A DNA stretch of 19,494 bases from Dehalobacter sp. CP. GTDB taxonomy: Bacteria; Bacillota_B; Desulfitobacteriia; Desulfitobacteriales; Syntrophobotulaceae. The notes under the pieces are model-generated. The model made no database searches and was not told the DNA's origin. It saw nothing but the letters and a program-made list of their open reading frames with translations. The stretch is from assembly GCA_009910795.1 (NCBI GenBank), contig VMEE01000077.1, positions 1-19,494 of the forward strand. Direction: 5' to 3'. Positions 1 through 7,542 of this stretch are shown here, one piece after another. Each line of letters opens with the position of its first letter. The stretch's first letter is position 1. The translations under genes and the position numbers were made by a program.

Positions 1-137
1 ATAATGATACGGTAACAAAATATAATCGAATGATCCAGTCAGTTCCGAGTAATATAATAGCTGGAATATTCAGCTTCCGAATCGAAAACTATTTCGAAAG
101 CGCGGCAGAAAAGTCAGAGATGCCGTCCTGGAGTTAA
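1..137 (+). CDS. lemA: LemA family protein, C-terminal fragment
   Basis: This is the 3' end of a gene that begins outside the window. Read in the frame starting at base 3, it gives 44 residues and a TAA at 135-137. The segment NDTVTKYNRMIQSVPSNIIA followed by GIFSF and ENYFE matches the conserved C-terminal signature of LemA proteins (a YN pair, then a P-N-xx-A-xx-F pattern, then YF). LemA proteins are membrane-anchored helical-bundle proteins of uncertain molecular function with a short N-terminal helix. The DUF2207 gene starts only four bases after the stop, which is the classic LemA neighbourhood and supports the call. Length and N-terminus cannot be judged here. Confidence 0.85.
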   Translation, partial: NDTVTKYNRMIQSVPSNIIAGIFSFRIENYFESAAEKSEMPSWS

Positions 138-141
138 AAAA

Positions 142-1848
142 ATGAATAAAATCACCAAAATGCTCATAATATGTTGTATTTTGATAATAGGAGCATGTAT
201 TTTTCAGGAGCCGTTATATGCAAATTCTATGCAACGCTTAGAACTCAAGGTATCACTTCAGAAGGATGGTTCAGGGATCGTCAAGGAAAACAGACAAATG
301 AACTTGACTGAGGATACAGAGATCTATATAGTCATGGAGAATTTGGGCGGTTCAGAAATATCTGATTTCAAGGTCAGCGACTTTGGTGTGCCTCTGGAAT
401 TCAAACCTGAATGGGATATATATGCCAGCAGAGAAGAAAAAGCCGGCAAGTACGGTATGGTATTGACCGAAAAAGGCAGTGAACTATGCTGGGGCATAGG
501 AGAATACGGCGACCATGAATATGAGGTATCTTATACGATCGGCGGTATGGTCAGGCAACTCAAAGATGGACAGGCTCTGAATTGGAAATTTTTCGAAGGT
601 GCAGGGAATATAAACCCTGAGGAGTTTTATATAACTATCGAAGGGCCAGAGGCTTTCACCGATGAGAATACAAAAATATGGGGTTTTGGCTTTGCGGGCG
701 AAATATGGCTCAGGGAAGGGAAGCTGGAAGCGTATTCCTCCAAAGCTCTTCAGGAAAATAATCACATCACTGTTCTGATACAGTTCGCAGGGAAACCATT
801 CCAGCCAAGTTTAGGTTTGGAGAATACGCTTGCTGAGCAGGAAGCCGTTGCCAAGGAGAACAGTTCTTACTCAGAAAAAGATCGTGTGTTTTCCTTTGTC
901 GACAGTATCGTTGCTTTTTTGACAGTGATCATGCTGGGACTTTCTTCTTTGATCGTTCTATATGTGCTTTTCCGGCGCAGGAATGTTATAAAAAAAGCTC
1001 GCCCGGTCATAAACGGGAAAGAACGCCGAAAAAGGAACAAGGATAAATATTATCGCGAAATACCCTATCGGGAAGGAGCGATTACGGATATCGCTTATTT
1101 ATTGGAAAAAATCGAGCGAGGACGTATCGAGGATTATTTTAATTCCTTCTTGTTAAAGTGGATGAAAGATGGATATATTGAACACTTGATTGAGGAAAAA
1201 GGCTTGATTTTCAAAAAAGAGACATCTGTAATCAGGCTGCAGAGAGGGCAAATCGATGGGGAAGATCCCGAAAGCCTTATGTGGAATATGATGCAGTCGG
1301 CTTCCGGATCTGACAATATACTTGAAGAAAAAGAGTTCTCGAAATGGGCTCAAAAAAATTACAAGATTATTGATGAACTGAAAAAGAATATAAGTATGTA
1401 TTCGCTTGATCTTATGGTCCGCCGAGAATATTTGGAACAAAAAGATATACGGGTACTGGCGTTTATCAATACCACAGTGATAAGCTGCACTGATAATGGC
1501 GAGCAGCTTTTTGACAATATCGTTCAATTTGAAAATTATTTAAAGGATTTTTCGCTGCTTAACGAACGTGTTGCAAGAGAGGTCCATTTATGGGAAGAGC
1601 TGTTGATATGGGCAAGCTTGTTCGGTATTGCCGAAGAAGTTGCCCAACAATTTGAAGAGCTCTATCCTCAATATACTAAAGAAAGTCGCTGCACGCACTC
1701 AGACTTGCTGATGATGAGCATCTTTACAAGCAGCTTTGCCCGTGGATACCAAAGCGGCACAAGATCGGCTTCATATGGAGGGGGAGGATTTACCAGCCCG
1801 GGAGGCGGAGGGGGTTCTTTTGGAGGAGGCGGGGGAGGGTCAAGATGA
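142..1848 (+). CDS. DUF2207 domain membrane protein with Gly-rich tail
   Basis: This is a 568-residue predicted membrane protein of the DUF2207 family, whose members commonly sit beside lemA; molecular function is unknown. Residues 1-28 look like a signal peptide (hydrophobic run LIICCILIIGACIF). Residues about 30-215 form the extracytoplasmic DUF2207 beta domain. A transmembrane helix lies at about 252-277 and is followed by a basic stop-transfer RRRN. The rest is predicted cytoplasmic and ends in a low-complexity tail of glycine runs (GGGGF...GGGGGS...GGGGGGSR), as often seen in this family. Many relatives have a second hydrophobic pair before the last 150 residues; here that stretch (about 420-450) is largely polar. 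The ATG at 142 has GGAG at 130-133 inside the lemA end, so the two genes are probably translationally coupled. Confidence 0.85.
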   Translation: MNKITKMLIICCILIIGACIFQEPLYANSMQRLELKVSLQKDGSGIVKENRQMNLTEDTEIYIVMENLGGSEISDFKVSDFGVPLEFKPEWDIYASREEKAGKYGMVLTEKGSELCWGIGEYGDHEYEVSYTIGGMVRQLKDGQALNWKFFEGAGNINPEEFYITIEGPEAFTDENTKIWGFGFAGEIWLREGKLEAYSSKALQENNHITVLIQFAGKPFQPSLGLENTLAEQEAVAKENSSYSEKDRVFSFVDSIVAFLTVIMLGLSSLIVLYVLFRRRNVIKKARPVINGKERRKRNKDKYYREIPYREGAITDIAYLLEKIERGRIEDYFNSFLLKWMKDGYIEHLIEEKGLIFKKETSVIRLQRGQIDGEDPESLMWNMMQSASGSDNILEEKEFSKWAQKNYKIIDELKKNISMYSLDLMVRREYLEQKDIRVLAFINTTVISCTDNGEQLFDNIVQFENYLKDFSLLNERVAREVHLWEELLIWASLFGIAEEVAQQFEELYPQYTKESRCTHSDLLMMSIFTSSFARGYQSGTRSASYGGGGFTSPGGGGGSFGGGGGGSR

Positions 1849-1961
1849 TTTTCTGATTGAAAAGCCCTCGGGCATCCTGTTCATTGTCAATCTAAGTATA
1901 TTTATGTATACTGAAGAAGCAGATAAACTTGCTTGAGTCGAATAATCTGGAGGAGCACTTT

Positions 1962-2708
1962 ATGGACAATGATAAGCGCATTGCTGTATTGATAGATGCG
2001 GATAATGTTTCTGATAAATATATAAAGCATATTTTTGACGAGGTTTCGAATCACGGCATCCCAACCTATAAAAGAATTTACGGAGACTGGACTAAGGCCG
2101 GAATGTCTTCCTGGAAAAGAGTATTACTTGATTATTCAATAACCCCGATCCAACAATACAGTTATACAACAGGCAAAAATGCAACTGATTCAGCCCTGAT
2201 AATCGATGCCATGGACATTCTTTATTCCCAGAGTGTTGACGGTTTCTGTATCGTCTCCAGCGACAGCGATTTTACTAAGCTCGGAGCCCGTTTAAGAGAA
2301 GCGGGCATGTATGTTATTGGTATGGGAGAGAAGAAGACGCCGAAACCTTTTATTGCTTCCTGTGAACAGTTTAAATATCTTGAGGTGCTGGCTGCAGTTC
2401 CTGGTGGAGAATACCAGAACCTTGCTGTCAAGGAAAAGAAAAAAATGCCCAAAATGGGCATAGCAAACAGAGATGAGCTGGTCGAAGCCATTCGAACGAT
2501 AGTTACTGAAAGCTCGGATGAAGACGGTTGGGCTTATCTGGGTGAAGTGGGCAAGAGATTAAATAAACGTTATCCGGATTTTGATACACGTAACTATGGA
2601 CATCAAAAGCTTACACCGCTCATATCTTCTCTGAAGGAATTTGATATTCAACCCAGGAAAACCAGCAGTCCTCATATTATTCATTATTTTATTAAGAACC
2701 AAAAGTGA
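1962..2708 (+). CDS. NYN domain (PIN-like) protein with C-terminal OST-HTH/LOTUS domain
   Basis: This 248-residue protein is a likely RNA-processing nuclease of the LabA/DUF88-like NYN family. The NYN domain covers about residues 6-140. Acidic residues expected to bind metal are visible: VLIDADN (D12, D14), a central ATDSALIIDAMD (D76) and IVSSDSDF (D101, D103). Residues about 170-245 look like an OST-HTH/LOTUS domain (DGWAYLGEVGKRL...YGHQKLTPLI), a winged helix thought to bind RNA. The ATG at 1962 is chosen because GGAGGAG at 1949-1955 lies six bases upstream; a longer reading from TTG at 1929 would translate the ribosome site itself. The upstream gap of 113 bases shows nothing clear. A strong terminator follows, so the gene ends its transcript. 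The RNA target is unknown. Confidence 0.85.
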   Translation: MDNDKRIAVLIDADNVSDKYIKHIFDEVSNHGIPTYKRIYGDWTKAGMSSWKRVLLDYSITPIQQYSYTTGKNATDSALIIDAMDILYSQSVDGFCIVSSDSDFTKLGARLREAGMYVIGMGEKKTPKPFIASCEQFKYLEVLAAVPGGEYQNLAVKEKKKMPKMGIANRDELVEAIRTIVTESSDEDGWAYLGEVGKRLNKRYPDFDTRNYGHQKLTPLISSLKEFDIQPRKTSSPHIIHYFIKNQK

Positions 2709-2753
2709 TGTTTTTAGCGAAAGCACTATTCATTTGTACGCGCATTTATTTGT

Positions 2754-2789
2754 CCCCCTGGTTTAGATAAGTACAGGGGGTTTATATTT
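2754..2789 (+). terminator. Rho-independent terminator after the NYN gene
   Basis: CCCCCTG (2754-2760) and CAGGGGG (2774-2780) form a perfect seven-pair GC-rich stem with a 13-base loop. It is followed at once by the T-rich run TTTATATTT. The position, 45 bases after the NYN stop, fits the end of that transcript. Confidence 0.85.
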
Positions 2790-2808
2790 AAAGCATTCAT
2801 TTATAGTC

Positions 2809-2838
2809 TTGAATTCGTCCACTATTAATTATCATACT
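2809..2838 (+). promoter_or_regulatory. Possible promoter for the YihY-like gene
   Basis: TTGAAT at 2809-2814 resembles a sigma-A -35 box. The possible -10 hexamers are TATCAT at 2830-2835 (15-base spacer) or CATACT at 2833-2838 (18-base spacer). A new promoter is expected because a terminator lies just upstream. The match is weak, so the exact boxes are tentative. Confidence 0.3.
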
Positions 2839-2859
2839 GAACAAAGAGGGTGAATTGAT

Positions 2860-3702
2860 GTGCTAATGTGGTTAGTCAGAGAATTGCACATGCGTTTCAT
2901 AAATGATGATTTGCCCTCTGCTGCAGCGCAGGTTACTTTTTTTTTAGTGCTTTCCTTACCGGCTTTTTTGATATTTCTTATCACGCTCATTTCTTATATG
3001 CCAATAACAGGATTTGATTCTCAATTTGAAATACTAAAGTCATTTATGCCTATAAACGCCTATGAGATCGTGCGCGGATTGATTGAACAAATTCTTGCCG
3101 ACCGCAGCCGTGCAATACTATCTTTCGGAATGCTGCTGGCCTTGTGGTCTTCATTAAAGGGAGTGGCTTCTCTTATCCGAGGGATAAATAGGGCTTACGA
3201 CCAAGAGGAAACGAGACCGCTTTGGCAGAAAATAATAGTTGAACTGCTTTTCACGCTGCAATTGACCGGAGTCATAATTTTTTCACTGATCCTGATCGTC
3301 GGGGGAAAAGCATTGGGAGTTTATTTTTTCCAGCCGCTCGGTTTCTCGATAGTTTTTCTTGAATTCTGGAGCAATATGAGGATTATTTTTGTCTTGTTTA
3401 CTGCTGTTCTGGTTTTTACTGCTTTATATCGTAATGTCCCAAATCGCAAATTGAAATTTGCGGATGTATTGCCGGGAGCTTTTTTTGCGGCCATTTTTTG
3501 GGTAGCTGTTTCATTGGCTTTTTCTTACTACGCAAATAATTTGGGCCAACATGCCAGTTTTTATGGAAGCTTAGGAGGTATCATTGCGCTGCTCCTGTGG
3601 ACCTATTTTAACAGCATAATACTCCTTATGGGAGCGGAGTTGAACGCAGCGCTAATGTTCGCCAAAACAGGTTCCCATAAAAAGAGGTACATGCGTTTTT
3701 AG
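2860..3702 (+). CDS. YihY/BrkB (virulence factor BrkB-like) family membrane protein
   Basis: This 280-residue integral membrane protein belongs to the YihY/BrkB family (once mis-annotated as RNase BN); biochemical function is not established. About six hydrophobic segments are visible, including residues about 23-47, 85-105, 130-155, 175-195, 205-230 and 238-262. Family signatures include the N-terminal DLPSAAAQVTFFLVLSLPAF, the central SLKGVASLIRGINRAY and the C-terminal SFYGSLGGIIALLLWTYFNS followed by a GAELNA motif. The length is typical. The start is taken as GTG 2860, 10 bases after AAAGAGG (2843-2849); an ATG two codons later at 2866 is an alternative. The MFS gene follows after about 35 bases and is probably co-transcribed. 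Confidence 0.88.
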   Translation: MLMWLVRELHMRFINDDLPSAAAQVTFFLVLSLPAFLIFLITLISYMPITGFDSQFEILKSFMPINAYEIVRGLIEQILADRSRAILSFGMLLALWSSLKGVASLIRGINRAYDQEETRPLWQKIIVELLFTLQLTGVIIFSLILIVGGKALGVYFFQPLGFSIVFLEFWSNMRIIFVLFTAVLVFTALYRNVPNRKLKFADVLPGAFFAAIFWVAVSLAFSYYANNLGQHASFYGSLGGIIALLLWTYFNSIILLMGAELNAALMFAKTGSHKKRYMRF

Positions 3703-3737
3703 TAAAGCAATATCGATCGCTGAAAGGGGAAGTGTCA

Positions 3738-5039
3738 GTGGAAATGCTTGAAAATGAACAACAAAAAAGAATTCGGAAGACAATGACTTATCGTTACGTG
3801 GTATTTTGTACGATCGCCCTGGGATATTTTTTCGTTTTTTTTCATAGGGTATCAACTGCCGTCATGGCAAAGGATTTAGCTGTAGATTTTGCTATTGATC
3901 CGGCTGCCGTGGGACTTTTTGGCTCGATGTATTTTTATGCATATGCTATGGCCCAGTTGCCGGTAGGGGTTTTAGTCGATAAATGGGGCATTCGTAATAC
4001 AAGCTCTCTATTTATCCTGCTGGCTGGTTTTGCAACGTTTTTGTTCGGTATGGCCCACTCATTCAGTGTAGCTTTGACTGCAAGGTTTTTTGTCGGACTG
4101 GGAGTTGCTTTCATGTATGTGCCGGCCTTACGAATGCTTGCGGACTGGTTCCGCAAAGATGAGTATTCCACATATTCCGGTATCCTTGTAGGGGTCGGGA
4201 ATTTAGGAGCATTGGCTGCATCAGCTCCCCTGGCGCTTCTTATCGTAGCAATACAATGGCGGAATACAATGGTTTTAATTGGGGGCGTCACAATAATTAT
4301 CGCCATACTGCTATTTATTTTTGTCCGTAATAAACCTGAAGATATTAATGGGGCAAGCGTTGAGGAAATCGAAAAAGCTCCGCCAAGAATTGTTGTAAAG
4401 GTTCGAACTGTTGATGCAATTAAGGTGCTATTCAGCAAATATAATTTCTGGACAATATTAATATTTTTCTTTATTTGGATAGGTACTCTATTTGCTTTTC
4501 AGGGATTATGGGCTGGACCTTATCTGACTAATGTGTTTCAGTTAAGCCAAACTCAAGCCAGTAATATTCTTATGCTTATAGCTGTTGGCGCTATTGTAGG
4601 GTGTCCCTTATCCGGATATTTATCAGACAAGGTTATAAAGTCTCCTAAAAAAGTTATCCTTGTCGGAATGTCTTGTTATATAGTTGTCTGGCTTATTTTT
4701 GTACTATTTACTGGGACCCTTTCTCTGAACATGATCAGGATATTGATGTTTCTGTTTGGCCTTTTTGGATATTCACAGGTGGTCGTATGGGCGAATTTAA
4801 AGGAAAATGTTGATATTGTGATGCTGGGAACGGCCTCTGGTATTGTCAACTTCTTTGGCTTCACCGGGGCGGCTATCTATCAACAGGTTTTAGGACTGAT
4901 TATTACAAAGGTTACCGGAGAGACCGCTGCGAGCACTGTTTTGGGTTTCCGGATTTCTTTTGTTTTCTGTTTGATCAGTCTTGTAGCAGGCCTTGCATTC
5001 TATATAACACAAAAGGAAAAACCACGGGAAACGATTTAA
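3738..5039 (+). CDS. MFS transporter, substrate unknown
   Basis: This is a major facilitator superfamily permease of about 433 residues with the usual two sets of six hydrophobic helices and a central polar loop near residues 200-230 (RNKPEDINGASVEEIEKAP). The loop after helix 2 carries a motif A variant, GVLVDKWGIRNT. The N-terminal FFHRVSTAVMAKDL region resembles anion/organic-acid-type members, but this does not fix a substrate. GTG 3738 is preferred because AAAGGGGA (3723-3730) lies seven bases upstream; GTG 3732 and ATG 3744 are in-frame alternatives. It follows the YihY-like gene closely, suggesting one transcript. I see no partner enzyme nearby that would hint at cargo. Confidence 0.85.
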   Translation: MEMLENEQQKRIRKTMTYRYVVFCTIALGYFFVFFHRVSTAVMAKDLAVDFAIDPAAVGLFGSMYFYAYAMAQLPVGVLVDKWGIRNTSSLFILLAGFATFLFGMAHSFSVALTARFFVGLGVAFMYVPALRMLADWFRKDEYSTYSGILVGVGNLGALAASAPLALLIVAIQWRNTMVLIGGVTIIIAILLFIFVRNKPEDINGASVEEIEKAPPRIVVKVRTVDAIKVLFSKYNFWTILIFFFIWIGTLFAFQGLWAGPYLTNVFQLSQTQASNILMLIAVGAIVGCPLSGYLSDKVIKSPKKVILVGMSCYIVVWLIFVLFTGTLSLNMIRILMFLFGLFGYSQVVVWANLKENVDIVMLGTASGIVNFFGFTGAAIYQQVLGLIITKVTGETAASTVLGFRISFVFCLISLVAGLAFYITQKEKPRETI

Positions 5040-5137
5040 ACTAAGGATCATAATCAGGATAAAAAAATATGTTTAAATAACTATAAACCAATAGCGATTT
5101 TTGGAAGGGAGATCCTTAGCGGAAGGAGATGTGTTTG

Positions 5138-7000
5138 ATGAAGAATACTTTTGCCCGCTCGATCGCGGAAGTATTTAAAGGTGCCGCCGAGGCTTTCAAG
5201 ACTTTTCCTGCAGCAATATTATGCGCCGCGTTGTTTGCGGTAGTCACAATAATCCGAATAAAACTGGACTGGCCGGAGCAGGAAGCATATAATTTTCTCT
5301 TTAATTGTCTGCACTGGGCGCTCGCTCTTGGGGCATTGTTAAGTTTAGCGGCCATCACCACGGTAAAAACATTGTTTGATACAATGAAAACGTTCTTGAT
5401 CGCAAATGCGTTGGGTATTTTTGCGGCAATTGTGGCTTTTATTGCATTGTTTTTTTGGGGCGAAGCGGAACCGGCATACGAGGGAGCTCGCTACGCTGTT
5501 GTTTCGCGTCTTGCGGGCATGCGCGTTACAATGGGTATGGTAGTCAGCTTTTTAGTTTTTGTTTTTATGGGCGGTTATCTTCAAGATCGTTCGGATTTTG
5601 CTCGGTCGTTTTTTATGTCACACAAGGCATTTTTTATCGCCATGATATATGGGGCGGTAATAATGAGCGGACTTTCCGGAGTTGCGGGAGCAGTTGAGGC
5701 TTTGCTGTATAACGCTATGAGCAGCAAGGTCTATATGTACCTGGGTACGTTGAGCGGGTTTATCGGATTTACTATTTTTATTGGATATTTTCCTGATTTC
5801 AGCAAAAGAGTGCTTGATGAACAGCGCGAAATTGCTCAGAAGCAACCCCGCTTTATCGAAGTGCTTTTTGGATATATAATGGTTCCCATCGTGTTGGCAC
5901 TTACTCTAGTATTGCTGCTTTGGGCTGTTAAAACCATAGTTGGCGGCATGTCTGCAGCTTTCATCAGACTTTCGGCGATCGCGACTGCTTATGCCGCCGG
6001 AGGAATATGGCTGCATATAATGCTTACTCATCATGAAGCAGGCTTGGCTAGAATCTTCCGCCGGATTTATCCAATAGCTGCTTTGGTTATATTGGCCTTT
6101 GAAGCTTGGGCTTTATTTATCCAGCTTGGTAAATACGGATTAAAGCTTACGGAATACTCTTTTGCGCTCATTTGGGTCAGCGCCGTTGCTTCAGTTATTC
6201 TGCTTCTGATCCTTCAAAAGAGAGCACATCCGATAATAGCGGCAATAGTGTGCTTCGCAGCTATTTTTGCCGTCCTGCCAGGCATCGGATATCATGCTTT
6301 GCCGGTGAGTGTCCAAGTAAACCGCCTTGAAAATGTGCTTCTTGATCAGGGTATGCTGGTAGACGGAAAACTATCTCCGGCAAAAAAAATGCCTGATACA
6401 GGAATACGTCAATCTATAACTGATGCGGTGAACTTTCTAGCTTATGCCGAAGGTGCTAAACTTCCTGATTGGCTTGATTCTGAGCTTGGCCGAAATCATG
6501 AATCCTTCAAAAAGGCATTCGGATTTGAACAAACCTGGCCCGAAAGGGAGCCGGAATATCCAACCAACCCTTATCTTGCGACTTCACTTACTTTGCCTTC
6601 TTCGGCTGTTGATATAAGCAATTATACCTGGGCGGTGAGCCCACCTGACTCATGCGGCAAAAGCGATACCTATGCCTCATTTGAAGGGAAACTTGGTTCA
6701 TACCGTATTTATTGGCAGGTAAACGAATCGCGAGCAGTTCCGATCATAAAGGTCATACTAGATGAAAGAGTCATTCTAGAAGAAAACATGAATAGTTATA
6801 TTGATCGCATAACAGCGAAATACCCTCCTGGACAGGAAAAGGGCTATAAAGCTACTCTGGAAGATATGAGTCTGGCTTTTAGTACCCCGGAAGTTGATAT
6901 AATGCTGATTTTTAACAATATAAATATCGGTTTGGATGCTGAATGCGATATGATAGATTATTGGTTTGCATTAAACACGATTTACATAAAAGAAAAATAA
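5138..7000 (+). CDS. DUF4153 domain membrane protein
   Basis: This 620-residue polytopic membrane protein matches the DUF4153 family pattern. Some ten or more hydrophobic segments fill residues about 20-395. Characteristic stretches include the VLFGYIMVPIVLALTLVLLL segment near residue 245, a KYGLKLTEYSFALIW segment near 335 (the family's YGLTExRY region), and PVSVQVNRLENVLLDQGML near 400. The C-terminal 220 residues are soluble and probably extracytoplasmic, with SAVDISNYTWAV and a beta-rich DUF4153-type tail. Function is unknown. ATG 5138 has GGAAGGAG (5121-5128) nine bases upstream; an in-frame ATG at 5129 abuts that ribosome site and is less likely. The 98-base gap after the MFS gene shows no clear terminator, so transcription may continue from it. 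Confidence 0.8.
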   Translation: MKNTFARSIAEVFKGAAEAFKTFPAAILCAALFAVVTIIRIKLDWPEQEAYNFLFNCLHWALALGALLSLAAITTVKTLFDTMKTFLIANALGIFAAIVAFIALFFWGEAEPAYEGARYAVVSRLAGMRVTMGMVVSFLVFVFMGGYLQDRSDFARSFFMSHKAFFIAMIYGAVIMSGLSGVAGAVEALLYNAMSSKVYMYLGTLSGFIGFTIFIGYFPDFSKRVLDEQREIAQKQPRFIEVLFGYIMVPIVLALTLVLLLWAVKTIVGGMSAAFIRLSAIATAYAAGGIWLHIMLTHHEAGLARIFRRIYPIAALVILAFEAWALFIQLGKYGLKLTEYSFALIWVSAVASVILLLILQKRAHPIIAAIVCFAAIFAVLPGIGYHALPVSVQVNRLENVLLDQGMLVDGKLSPAKKMPDTGIRQSITDAVNFLAYAEGAKLPDWLDSELGRNHESFKKAFGFEQTWPEREPEYPTNPYLATSLTLPSSAVDISNYTWAVSPPDSCGKSDTYASFEGKLGSYRIYWQVNESRAVPIIKVILDERVILEENMNSYIDRITAKYPPGQEKGYKATLEDMSLAFSTPEVDIMLIFNNINIGLDAECDMIDYWFALNTIYIKEK

Positions 7001-7014
7001 TATAGAAAGGCAAG

Positions 7015-7044
7015 TTTCTCCTCCGGCTGCTGCCGGGGGAGAAA
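7015..7044 (+). terminator. Strong stem-loop after the DUF4153 gene, possible terminator
   Basis: TTTCTCCTCCGGC (7015-7027) pairs with GCCGGGGGAGAAA (7032-7044) through 13 pairs, one of them G-U, around the loop TGCT. It lies 14 bases after the stop codon, where a terminator is expected. The run after the stem (TAATAT) is only weakly T-rich, so it could instead be a transcript-stabilising hairpin. Confidence 0.6.
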
Positions 7045-7063
7045 TAATATCCCGAATAAATTA

Positions 7064-7091
7064 TTGACATATGTCATAAATGATATATAAT
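7064..7091 (+). promoter_or_regulatory. Sigma-A promoter of the DUF5320 gene
   Basis: A consensus TTGACA (7064-7069) is separated by 16 bases from a consensus TATAAT (7086-7091). The DUF5320 ATG lies 46 bases beyond the -10 box. This is the best promoter match in the window. It overlaps one palindrome and is followed by a second (annotated separately), so it is probably repressed or switched. Confidence 0.8.
7065..7076. promoter_or_regulatory. Palindromic operator candidate, copy 1 (over the -35 box)
   Basis: TGACATATGTCA is a perfect 12-base palindrome that covers five of the six bases of the -35 hexamer. Its core GACATATGTC recurs 38 bases downstream. A dimeric regulator bound here would block RNA polymerase. 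The regulator is not identifiable from the window. Confidence 0.65.
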
Positions 7092-7102
7092 AAAAGTGTA
7101 AC

Positions 7103-7114
7103 CGACATATGTCG
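7103..7114. promoter_or_regulatory. Palindromic operator candidate, copy 2 (after the -10 box)
   Basis: CGACATATGTCG is a perfect 12-base palindrome with the same GACATATGTC core as the copy over the -35 box. It sits just downstream of the expected transcription start, ahead of the ribosome site AAAGGGGGTG. The centre-to-centre distance from copy 1 is 38 bases, between three and four helical turns. Confidence 0.65.
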
Positions 7115-7136
7115 ATAATAAAAGGGGGTGTGAAGT

Positions 7137-7400
7137 ATGCCAGGTAGAGATGGAACAGGCCCACGCGGAGTGGGAGCAATGACTGGAAGAGGGTTTGGAC
7201 CTTGTGCCGGAGTCAATGCGCCTAATTATGGCGTATATTGCGGCAGAGGATTCGGCCGAGCTTACGGCAGAGGTTTTGGCTTGGGATTCAATGCAAATTT
7301 CGGATATAACCAGCCGGCGGATAAAGAAGTACTACGGGCCCAGAAGGATCAATTGGAAAAAATGATCGAAAACATTAACAAAAGAATTGAAGAAATGTAA
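7137..7400 (+). CDS. DUF5320 family small Gly/Arg-rich protein
   Basis: This 87-residue protein starts MPGRDGTGPRGVGAMTGRGF, the hallmark of the DUF5320 family of small proteins found in anaerobic bacteria and archaea. Residues 1-55 are rich in Gly, Arg and aromatic residues, with Cys at 23 and 35 and repeated GRGFG units. Residues about 62-87 (KEVLRAQKDQLEKMIENINK...) look like a short coiled coil, which may mediate oligomerisation. Function is unknown; relatives often lie near metal or Fe-S related genes, and here a ZIP metal transporter is next. The start is supported by AAAGGGGGTG about eight bases upstream. The gene is a single transcript unit between its own promoter and a strong terminator. 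Confidence 0.85.
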   Translation: MPGRDGTGPRGVGAMTGRGFGPCAGVNAPNYGVYCGRGFGRAYGRGFGLGFNANFGYNQPADKEVLRAQKDQLEKMIENINKRIEEM

Positions 7401-7402
7401 GT

Positions 7403-7446
7403 AAATAAGGCGGAGGGTACTAAAAATACCCTCTGCCTTATTTATT
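7403..7446 (+). terminator. Rho-independent terminator after the DUF5320 gene
   Basis: The arm at 7403-7419 (AAATAAGGCGGAGGGTA) pairs with the arm at 7427-7443 (TACCCTCTGCCTTATTT) over 17 positions with one G-U pair and the loop CTAAAAA. The T-rich end TTATTTATT completes it. It begins two bases after the DUF5320 stop and is nearly symmetric, so it might act in both directions. Confidence 0.9.
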
Positions 7447-7468
7447 AGAGAAAACAGGGCAATAATCC

Positions 7469-7485
7469 ATGCTATTCGATAGCAT
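7469..7485. promoter_or_regulatory. Palindrome upstream of the ZIP gene, possible operator
   Basis: ATGCTAT-TCG-ATAGCAT is an inverted repeat with seven-base arms and a three-base centre. It lies between the preceding terminator and the ZIP gene, where its promoter must be; a TATTAT that could be a -10 box is at 7495-7500, though no good -35 box is seen. The sequence differs from the GACATATGTC operators. Confidence 0.4.
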
Positions 7486-7542
7486 ATCATATGGTATTAT
7501 TAAGGAGCAGGATTTATCAAGCGATATAAAGGAGATTGAAAA

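Noticed and set aside
1736..1936. Frame reading the glycine-run region in a different phase
   Set aside because: It arises from the GGAGG-rich repeat encoding the Gly tail and does not resemble a protein family; the GGAGG strings there are coding, not ribosome sites.
3935..4438. Long minus-strand frame inside the MFS gene
   Set aside because: Antisense shadow of a hydrophobic gene; Ser/Thr/Pro-rich composition and no start signals.
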